Positions 1-5,161 of a stretch of DNA of 5,161 nt are shown here, piece after piece. Under the pieces are notes generated by a model. It was given only the letters and a program-made list of their open reading frames with translations, ran no database searches and had not been told where the DNA came from. Numbering within the stretch: position 1 is the stretch's first letter; each line of letters begins with the position of its first letter. This DNA is from JBCBST01 sp039819115 (GTDB lineage Bacteria; Bacteroidota; Rhodothermia; Balneolales; Balneolaceae), in NCBI GenBank assembly GCA_039819115.1, contig JBCBST010000181.1:1-5161 (forward strand), read 5' to 3'. Position numbers and translations under genes: made by a program.

Positions 1-177
1 ATTGGTAATGATGAACTTAGCGGAACCTTCTTTTTCTTCTACATTTGAAGTCCAGTCATGGAGCGATGATGTTCCATGAATGGCGATTACAGACGAATCC
101 TGAAGTTGATAGGTAGGTTGTGCCCACATCAGATCCATCCCAAAAAGAAGTACACCTATGGTTAATATTGCTCTCAT
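1..177 (-). CDS. YceI-like secreted protein, N-terminal part (C-terminus beyond the left window edge)
   Basis: The minus strand encodes 59 codons from an ATG at 175-177 and is open to the window edge, so only the N-terminus is visible. Residues 1-20 form a typical signal peptide: a basic residue at position 2 (MRAIL), a hydrophobic stretch, and a likely cleavage site around MWAQ-P. The protein is therefore probably exported to the periplasm or outer surface. The segment that follows has Y23-Q-L-Q and the sequence SSVIAIHGTSSLHDWTSNVE (residues 28-47). This fits the first beta strands of the YceI-like lipocalin-type domain, in which small proteins bind long isoprenoid or other amphiphilic molecules. 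Ligand and role cannot be read from this fragment. It lies 143 bp downstream of the methyltransferase gene on the same strand, so a separate promoter is possible. No strong Shine-Dalgarno sequence precedes the start, only A-rich sequence. The family call rests on a short segment and is moderately secure. Confidence 0.7.
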   Translation of the reverse strand, partial: MRAILTIGVLLFGMDLMWAQPTYQLQDSSVIAIHGTSSLHDWTSNVEEKEGSAKFIITN

Positions 178-320
178 CTATACGTCTTTTTATTCCCATC
201 ACCATTATTGATGATCGTAAATAGGCTAACTATTTAATGTGAATGAATTATGAAGAGCGATTTCCGGCGTCTTTAAAGATTGTTAACTGCTTGGTTCTGG
301 GTAGCAGAATAAGCCGTTAT

Positions 321-1502
321 CTATACCAGATTACACCAAAGCATAACATGCCGCTCTCCCGCTCTGCAGCATATCAGATAGTGCTCTCCCCCATCGTGAA
401 GCTTGTATCGTTGTTTTATTTCCTTGCTGGTCGAGGGATAATTTCGGATCAGTACATGTACTTTACCATCCGGAAATGCGGACCGGATTGCTTTCTTATC
501 CGGCTTTAACCCATCTTTAACCTGAAACACCCGTCCCGGAAACCTGCGGTTACAGGTATCGGATGTATATACATGAGTGTTTGGGTGCAGCTTTTTTAGT
601 TGAAACCGTTCACTGCATATCTTGTATGCCCCCGACTTCATCACCGCAGCATTCGGAATATAAATGTACTTGCCCGGCACACCATATTCGGCAACCGCCT
701 CTTTTTCCTCATCGAGCTCGCATTCAAATACCACTTCTCCATCTTTTAATAAATCCCATGCTTCCATCTTCGGGTTCATCGACCGTTGATCAGAAAGATG
801 AAACAAAACTTCCTTCATCTCATTTTTTACTGCAATAAGATGAATGGCAGATACACCACCCAATTGTTTCACCGAAGCCCTTAAGTCAATCATCGGTGAA
901 GCTTTAATCAGTACATGGGTAGATACCCGCAGCAAAGTTGGGAGCAAGTTCAATACATTAGGCGAGGCATCTTCAAATCCAACCACCCGCTGTTGTTGCC
1001 TATTTCTCCGGGATGGGTCGATATAGATTAAATCCGTTTTCCCCTTAACCCCCTCCAGGAACGACTCGGCCGTGGTGTTGAGCACATGTACCTGTAGACC
1101 AAACACCTCCGCATTGTGCCGAAGTAACTCACACAACGCAGTACTGGGTTCAACAAGCTCGCTATGCTCAAAATGATGGGAAAAAGAAAACGCATCTACC
1201 CCGGTACCTGCTGTTAAATCCACGAACCGTGTTCCCTTCCAGTGCCTCGCTTTAAACCGGGCGGTAAGCAGTGAAGATGCCTGTTCCAGGTTTTCCACCG
1301 GGGGAAACAAAACGCGTGGATTTGCAACCCAGTCCTGAAGTTTTTGATGTACCTTTTGTCGACTTTTTATTTGTTGTGCTACAAGAGGAATCGGAAAATC
1401 CGGATAGTGCTTTGCCTGTAAAGCCAGGGAAGCGGGATCATCGTTTTTATGATCCTGAATGAATTGAATTACGTCCGGGTGGGTTAACTGATCCGATCTC
1501 AT
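321..1502 (-). CDS. PG_1098-like class I SAM-dependent methyltransferase with THUMP-like C-terminal domain
   Basis: This is a complete 393-residue protein, from ATG at 1500-1502 to TAG at 321-323. The N-terminal ~85 residues are a helical region. A Rossmann methyltransferase domain follows: SAM-binding motif I is VDLTAGTGVDAF (94-105), an acidic motif II is LVEPS (116-120), and the catalytic-type motif IV is IDPSRR (161-166), followed by VGFEDASP (174-181). KASPMIDL (200-207) and NEMKEVL (227-233) fit later strands of the same fold. The C-terminal third contains THVYTSDTCNRRFPGR (309-324) and RNYPSTSKEIKQRYKL (353-368), which resemble the THUMP-like domain of the Bacteroidota PG_1098 family. 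By family resemblance it probably methylates a structured RNA, but the target base is unknown. The DPSRR motif differs from the NPPY/DPPY motif of N6-adenine enzymes, so adenine methylation should not be assumed. The gene diverges from crtD across a 25-bp gap. No purine-rich ribosome site is seen at the start. Confidence 0.85.
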   Translation of the reverse strand: MRSDQLTHPDVIQFIQDHKNDDPASLALQAKHYPDFPIPLVAQQIKSRQKVHQKLQDWVANPRVLFPPVENLEQASSLLTARFKARHWKGTRFVDLTAGTGVDAFSFSHHFEHSELVEPSTALCELLRHNAEVFGLQVHVLNTTAESFLEGVKGKTDLIYIDPSRRNRQQQRVVGFEDASPNVLNLLPTLLRVSTHVLIKASPMIDLRASVKQLGGVSAIHLIAVKNEMKEVLFHLSDQRSMNPKMEAWDLLKDGEVVFECELDEEKEAVAEYGVPGKYIYIPNAAVMKSGAYKICSERFQLKKLHPNTHVYTSDTCNRRFPGRVFQVKDGLKPDKKAIRSAFPDGKVHVLIRNYPSTSKEIKQRYKLHDGGEHYLICCRAGERHVMLWCNLV

Positions 1503-1527
1503 AGGTAGTTAGAATCAAACTGTATAC

Positions 1528-3012
1528 ATGAAGATAGGAATAATTGGCGCTGGTTTAGGTGGTTTAACGGCAGCATGTCTGCTTTCGGCCAAAGGTCACG
1601 AGGTAACCGTATTCGAGAAAAATAAAACGGTTGGTGGAAAAATGAATCAGGTTTCTGCCGGTTCATACCGCTTTGATACAGGGCCCAGCCTGTTAACGAT
1701 GCCATTTGTTTTAGAGCGCGTATTCAAAGCATGTGATACAAACCTTGATGATTACCTGACGTTACTCCCCCTTTCTCCCATCTGCCGGTACCAGTATGCC
1801 GATGGTACTCGCTTTGATAATTTTGATGATCTCGAACAAACACTCGATCAGGTAAGACAGATTGCTCCACAGGATGTAGAGCCGTACACCCGGTTTCTTG
1901 CCTATGCCAGCCAGCTATATTCCAAAACCGCCGATGCGTTTATTTTTAATCCCCTGTTTGATAAAACGGATCTTAAATCACTCGACCTCCTCAGTTTCTT
2001 TGGTATCGATGCCTTTTCTACGGTAAGCAAGCGTATCGATACCATGTTTTCTTCTTCCTACCTACGCCAGTTCTTTAAGCGATTTGCCACCTATAATGGT
2101 TCATCTCCCTATCGTGCGCCGGCAACCCTGAATGTGATCCCTCATGTAGAAATTTCACAGGGTGGATTTTACGTTGATGGTGGTCTGTACCAGGTAGCCG
2201 AGGCGCTCTATCAATTAGCCGGTTCCCTTGATGTATCCTTCGTTTTTGATGCTGAGGTCGAACACATCGAAATAAACCAAGGTCAGGCAACCGGTATACA
2301 TACTTCGAAACAAGGATATACCCCCTGTGATGTTATCGTCTCCAACAGCGACGCCACAGAAACCACGGTAAAGCTTATTCCTGATCATGCTATATCTGCC
2401 TCAAAAAAACGAAAAGCAAACGACATAGAACCCTCCTGTTCCGGTTTTGTCTTGCTATTGGGTATTAACAGAACATATGAACAGTTGGTACATCATAACA
2501 TCTTTTTCTCGGGTGATTACAAGCAGGAGTTCAAGGCTATTTTTGATGACCGCGTGATGCCTGAAGATCCCACTATTTATATTGCTAATACCTCATTTAC
2601 CAATCCGGAACATGCTACTGAAGGAGGTTCCAACCTGTTTATTTTAATCAACGCCCCTTATCAATCGCCGTCATACAACTGGCAGGAACAGGCGATTACG
2701 TACGGCGATCTAGTCATAGAACAGCTTGAATCCCGCGGACTGGACAACCTTAAAGCATCCATCGAGTACCGGTCGCACATCACTCCGGATGACTTCTATG
2801 ACATGTATCGTTCGAACAAAGGAAGCATTTATGGGACCTCATCGAATAGTCGATTCTCAGCGTTTGTGCGCCCTCGTAATAAATCGCGCAGCATTCAAGG
2901 ATTATACCTGGTGGGTGGCTCTACTCATCCCGGAGGTGGAATACCTCTTGCGATACAAAGCGGGGTAAATGCCGTTGAGTTAATTCATCGCTATGAAACT
3001 GATCATAAATGA
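1528..3012 (+). CDS. crtD: CrtD-type carotenoid 3,4-desaturase (CrtI/phytoene desaturase family, FAD-dependent)
   Basis: This is a complete 494-residue flavoprotein, the usual length for the CrtI/CrtD family. The start is secure because the FAD-binding dinucleotide fold begins at once: IIGAGLGGL (5-13), the ribose-binding acid in VFEKN (E30), then VGGKM (35-39). RFDTGPSLLTMP (48-59) and the C-terminal GLYLVGGSTHPGGGIPLA (458-475) are family signatures, the latter closing the FAD site. Several blocks favour the Bacteroidota CrtD subgroup over CrtI. They are SLLTMP rather than the SWYWMP typical of CrtI there, ATYNGSSPYRAPATLNVIPH in the middle, and GSIYGTSSNSRFSAF near the C-terminus. CrtD enzymes desaturate the 3,4 bond of 1-hydroxy-carotenoids (myxol or saproxanthin-like end groups), probably at the membrane. 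No other carotenoid gene lies in the window. The gene diverges from the methyltransferase and its stop overlaps the end of the convergent phosphoesterase. The family is certain; the CrtD rather than CrtI assignment is likely but inferred from motifs. Confidence 0.85.
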   Translation: MKIGIIGAGLGGLTAACLLSAKGHEVTVFEKNKTVGGKMNQVSAGSYRFDTGPSLLTMPFVLERVFKACDTNLDDYLTLLPLSPICRYQYADGTRFDNFDDLEQTLDQVRQIAPQDVEPYTRFLAYASQLYSKTADAFIFNPLFDKTDLKSLDLLSFFGIDAFSTVSKRIDTMFSSSYLRQFFKRFATYNGSSPYRAPATLNVIPHVEISQGGFYVDGGLYQVAEALYQLAGSLDVSFVFDAEVEHIEINQGQATGIHTSKQGYTPCDVIVSNSDATETTVKLIPDHAISASKKRKANDIEPSCSGFVLLLGINRTYEQLVHHNIFFSGDYKQEFKAIFDDRVMPEDPTIYIANTSFTNPEHATEGGSNLFILINAPYQSPSYNWQEQAITYGDLVIEQLESRGLDNLKASIEYRSHITPDDFYDMYRSNKGSIYGTSSNSRFSAFVRPRNKSRSIQGLYLVGGSTHPGGGIPLAIQSGVNAVELIHRYETDHK

Positions 3013-3491
3013 ATGACTTCGATGTCTTTCATTTTTCCGTCTTCAATGGAAAACCGCATCATCGTACGAATGGTATGAAACCCCTGTTTACCCGCTGCTC
3101 CCGGGTTGATGTATAGCAGATTATTGTTTTTTTGATCGCGCGCTACTTTCAGGATGTGAGAATGCCCGCAAATAAACACATCAGGTGGATTATTGTTCAT
3201 TTCGTCCCGTATGGGGATGCAATATCGACCTGGGATTCCACCAATATGCGTCATCCAGATATCCAGCCCTTCGCAGTTAAACCGTTGGTGTAAGGGAAAG
3301 CGGTCGCGGATATCTTTACCATCAATATTGCCATAAACCCCTTTGAGGGGGGCAATTTGATCCAGTTTATCAGCAATCTCAGATGTACCAAAATCGCCGG
3401 CGTGCCAAATTTCGTCTCTATCCTCGAAGTACTCGTTAACTTGTTTATCCAAAAAATGATGCGTATCCGAAATAAGCCCTATCTTGATCAT
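3003..3491 (-). CDS. YfcE/MJ0936-family metallophosphoesterase
   Basis: This is a complete 162-residue protein from ATG at 3489-3491 to TGA at 3003-3005, the usual size of single-domain YfcE/MJ0936 phosphodiesterases. All metal-binding motifs of the calcineurin-like fold are present in order: ISDTHH (D9, H11), HAGDF (D33), GNID (N55), the histidine of THIGG (H82) and CGHSH (H110, H112). YINPGAAGKQG (127-137) is the conserved strand near the end. It should be an active cytoplasmic two-metal (often Mn) phosphoesterase or phosphodiesterase. The natural substrate is unknown for most of the family and cannot be read here. No signal peptide or membrane segment is visible. AGGTAA lies about 15 bases upstream of the ATG, too far and too weak to be a confident ribosome site. 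The gene overlaps the 3' end of crtD by 10 bp tail to tail, and diverges from the glycosyltransferase across 104 bp. Confidence 0.92.
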   Translation of the reverse strand: MIKIGLISDTHHFLDKQVNEYFEDRDEIWHAGDFGTSEIADKLDQIAPLKGVYGNIDGKDIRDRFPLHQRFNCEGLDIWMTHIGGIPGRYCIPIRDEMNNNPPDVFICGHSHILKVARDQKNNNLLYINPGAAGKQGFHTIRTMMRFSIEDGKMKDIEVIHL

Positions 3492-3595
3492 ATTTTAGCT
3501 ATCATTACCTAAGAGCAATAGTCAAGAACGGAGTTTTTTAGATTATCTGCATCAAAAAATAATAGAACCTTCATCTTTTTTTAATCTCTCTACCA

Positions 3596-4618
3596 TTGCT
3601 CGGATTCAGCATCATCATTGTTACCTGGAACGGATTGCATCATCTGAAGCGCTTTTTGCCTTCCGTTGTGGAAACCAATTATCCCGATTTTGAGATTATA
3701 CTTGCTGATAATAACTCCTCGGATGAGAGTATATCGTGGGTTAAGGAATACTTTCCCACCGTAAAAATTGCTGCTCTTGATGATAACTACGGCTATTGCG
3801 GGGGAAACAACCGGGCCTTTCAGATTGCGGAAAAAGAAATCGTCTTATTTCTGAATAACGATGTTGAAGTTCCGTCAGACTGGCTGCATGGGATAAACCA
3901 ACTCTTTTCAGAGAAAGAACAATGTGGAGCAGTACAGCCCAAACTGTTAGCATACGATCGTAAAACGCAGTTTGAATATGCGGGAGCTGCTGGTGGCTTT
4001 CTCGACATCCTGGGATACCCTCTTTGCCGGGGACGTATTCTGGATAGCAGCGAAGAAGACCATGGGCAGTACGATACTTCGATCCCGATTTTTTGGGCCA
4101 GTGGCGCAGCCTTTGCTATACGAGCATCCATCTTTAAGACCCTGAACGGGTTCGATGAGCACTTTGAATTTCATATGGAAGAAATTGATGTGTGCTGGCG
4201 TACCCAGGCTCTGGGATACGATATCTGGTACACGCCGGAGAGCGAAGTGTATCATTTAGGCGGGGGATCACTGGCTATGGGTTCGCCCAGAAAGGTATAC
4301 TATAACTTTCGCAACAACTTGTTCATGTTATGGAAGAACCTTCCCCTTAATCAGTTGGTATGGAAATTTCCGGTTCGCTTTTTTTTGGATACCGTAGCGG
4401 CGTGGCGTTCTCTTTTGGCGGGTCGCCCTGTTGAGTTTTGGTCCATTTTAAAAGCCCACCTTCATTTTATCCGGAACATCGGATACATCCAAAAACAACG
4501 CTCTGCCACAAAGAGAACCAGTCACCCCAAAGGCGTCATCCCCAAAAGTATGGTTTGGAATTATATGGTGAGAAAACAAAGAACATTCGATCAGCTTACA
4601 GAGCATGGAACGGTTTAA
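3596..4618 (+). CDS. Family 2 glycosyltransferase (rhamnosyltransferase WbbL-like, GT-A fold)
   Basis: This is a 340-residue GT2 enzyme. The GT-A core opens at residue 4 with FSIIIVTWNG. It continues with the nucleotide-binding ADNNSSDES (37-45), DNYGYCGGNN (63-72), the metal/sugar-nucleotide motif FLNND (85-89, the DxD equivalent), and WASGAAFAIR (167-176). The acceptor and catalytic-base region is EEIDVCWR (195-202). The C-terminal part (about 233-295) has YYNFRNNLFMLWKN and amphipathic or hydrophobic helices that probably sit on the inner membrane. These features match WbbL/RfbF-like enzymes that transfer sugars such as rhamnose from nucleotide donors to lipid-linked or surface glycans. 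Donor and acceptor are unknown. The start is assigned to TTG at 3596-3598: an in-frame TAG at 3563-3565 leaves only ten upstream codons, none ATG or GTG, and the next in-frame GTG (about 3668) would remove the first motif. A pyrimidine-rich leader with no Shine-Dalgarno precedes it. The stop lies inside the next gene. Confidence 0.88.
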   Translation: MLGFSIIIVTWNGLHHLKRFLPSVVETNYPDFEIILADNNSSDESISWVKEYFPTVKIAALDDNYGYCGGNNRAFQIAEKEIVLFLNNDVEVPSDWLHGINQLFSEKEQCGAVQPKLLAYDRKTQFEYAGAAGGFLDILGYPLCRGRILDSSEEDHGQYDTSIPIFWASGAAFAIRASIFKTLNGFDEHFEFHMEEIDVCWRTQALGYDIWYTPESEVYHLGGGSLAMGSPRKVYYNFRNNLFMLWKNLPLNQLVWKFPVRFFLDTVAAWRSLLAGRPVEFWSILKAHLHFIRNIGYIQKQRSATKRTSHPKGVIPKSMVWNYMVRKQRTFDQLTEHGTV

Positions 4619-5161
4619 CGAATGGTTGTTCCCAACACTGGGTAATTGGTGGCTTAGTTTGCTCCTTGTACTCCCCATCTGGATTGTGACGGAGCAGTTC
4701 TGGGTGGCACTTACCTTCAACATCATGGCCGCTGTAAACTATCCCTACCCGTTTTTTGTATCCCCTCTTTTTTTTGTGGTGGATTATGTTACGTTAATCA
4801 TTCATGAAGCGGGCCACACACTGTTCGGCCTGTTCGGGAATCGGTTATTAACCATTTTGGGAGGAAGCATTCTGGAAATTTTACTCCCTTTTCTCATTTT
4901 CCTGTCCGGCTGGATGCGAAAACAACGATCTGTTGCACAGTTCAGCCTTTTTTGGTTAGGATTTTGTTGGTACGATACCGCAGCCTATTGTGTAGATGCC
5001 CCTTTTCGCCTCCTCCCTCTTATTGGGGATTTACCGAAATCAGCGCATGACTTTTATAATATTCTCACCGAGTTAAATCTTATGAGCGAATCGAGGACCA
5101 TAGCAATGATTATGTTCTCGATTGGATTTATCGCGATGATTGCCTCGCTTTTATATCCCTG
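4605..5161 (+). CDS. Integral-membrane M50-like zinc metallopeptidase-type protein, N-terminal part
   Basis: A reading frame opens at ATG 4605-4607, inside the last codons of the glycosyltransferase (14-bp overlap including its stop), and stays open for 185 codons to the window edge. The protein is strongly hydrophobic, with likely membrane segments near residues 15-28, 50-66, 82-100, 111-122 and 166-184. IIHEAGH (65-71) in the third segment is a zinc-binding HExxH motif: H67 and H71 as ligands, E68 as catalytic acid. GLFGNR (75-80) and ILGGS (84-88) follow, then a hydrophobic helix and FCWYDTAAYCVDA (120-132). D124 or D131 could supply the third ligand, as the aspartate of the second motif does in M50 site-2 proteases. 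The layout therefore resembles M50 enzymes, which cut substrates within the membrane, but activity and substrate are unknown, and it may instead be a divergent family of unknown role. The overlap suggests co-transcription and translational coupling with the glycosyltransferase. Confidence 0.75.
   Translation, partial: MERFNEWLFPTLGNWWLSLLLVLPIWIVTEQFWVALTFNIMAAVNYPYPFFVSPLFFVVDYVTLIIHEAGHTLFGLFGNRLLTILGGSILEILLPFLIFLSGWMRKQRSVAQFSLFWLGFCWYDTAAYCVDAPFRLLPLIGDLPKSAHDFYNILTELNLMSESRTIAMIMFSIGFIAMIASLLYP

Noticed and set aside
197..213. Inverted repeat CATCA/TGATG with a 7-base loop upstream of the YceI-like gene, considered as an operator or terminator
   Set aside because: The 5-bp stem is short, A/T-containing and without a T-run in the right place. 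This level of symmetry is expected by chance.
178..320. Search for a promoter for the YceI-like gene in the 143-bp gap
   Set aside because: AT-rich sequence is present, but I found no -35/-10 pair with good spacing and no TAnnTTTG element, so no promoter is annotated.
243..509. Plus-strand open frame of 88 codons beginning in the gap before the methyltransferase end
   Set aside because: Most of it is antisense to the methyltransferase C-terminus, it has no recognisable domain, and its start has no ribosome site. The minus-strand gene explains the coding signal.
3510..3540. TTGACT on the minus strand upstream of the phosphoesterase as a -35 element
   Set aside because: No good -10 hexamer lies at 16-18 bp spacing, and the only TAAAAT is 22 bp away and abuts the ATG.
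3558..3600. T-run near the glycosyltransferase start as a terminator or the site of a frameshift
   Set aside because: There is no GC-rich stem before the T-run, and no alternative frame upstream contains a start codon or GT2-like residues, so neither idea is supported.
3820..4255. Minus-strand open frames of about 100 codons inside the glycosyltransferase
   Set aside because: They lie fully opposite a gene with intact GT2 motifs and encode no recognisable motif, so they are shadows.

Overview
The window carries six protein-coding genes and no RNA gene, insertion sequence, CRISPR array or integration site that I can recognise. Gene content suggests a pigmented member of the Bacteroidota/Rhodothermota/Balneolota group. 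The CrtD-type carotenoid desaturase and the PG_1098-like methyltransferase resemble forms common in that group, starts lack strong Shine-Dalgarno sequences, and base composition is moderate. This placement is inference from protein features, not from a marker gene.

Layout: on the left, the minus strand carries the first 59 codons of a secreted YceI-like protein (start at 177, running off the left edge). Upstream of it, in the same direction, is a complete PG_1098-like SAM-dependent methyltransferase (321-1502). Only 25 bases separate that methyltransferase from a divergent plus-strand carotenoid desaturase of the CrtD type (1528-3012). The desaturase converges on a small YfcE/MJ0936-type metallophosphoesterase on the minus strand (3003-3491), and the two coding ends overlap by 10 bp. 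After a 104-bp divergent intergenic region comes a two-gene plus-strand unit. It consists of a family 2 glycosyltransferase (3596-4618, apparent TTG start) and, overlapping it by 14 bp, an integral-membrane HEAGH protein resembling M50 metallopeptidases (4605 to beyond 5161, truncated by the window).

The genes do not form one obvious pathway. CrtD points to synthesis of a modified, probably hydroxylated, carotenoid whose other genes lie elsewhere. The glycosyltransferase could act on cell-surface glycans or, more speculatively, on a carotenoid. The methyltransferase and phosphoesterase look like housekeeping genes. The least understood item is the overlapping glycosyltransferase/membrane-metalloprotease-like pair at the right end. 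No intergenic stretch exceeds 143 bp, and none contains a convincing promoter or terminator.
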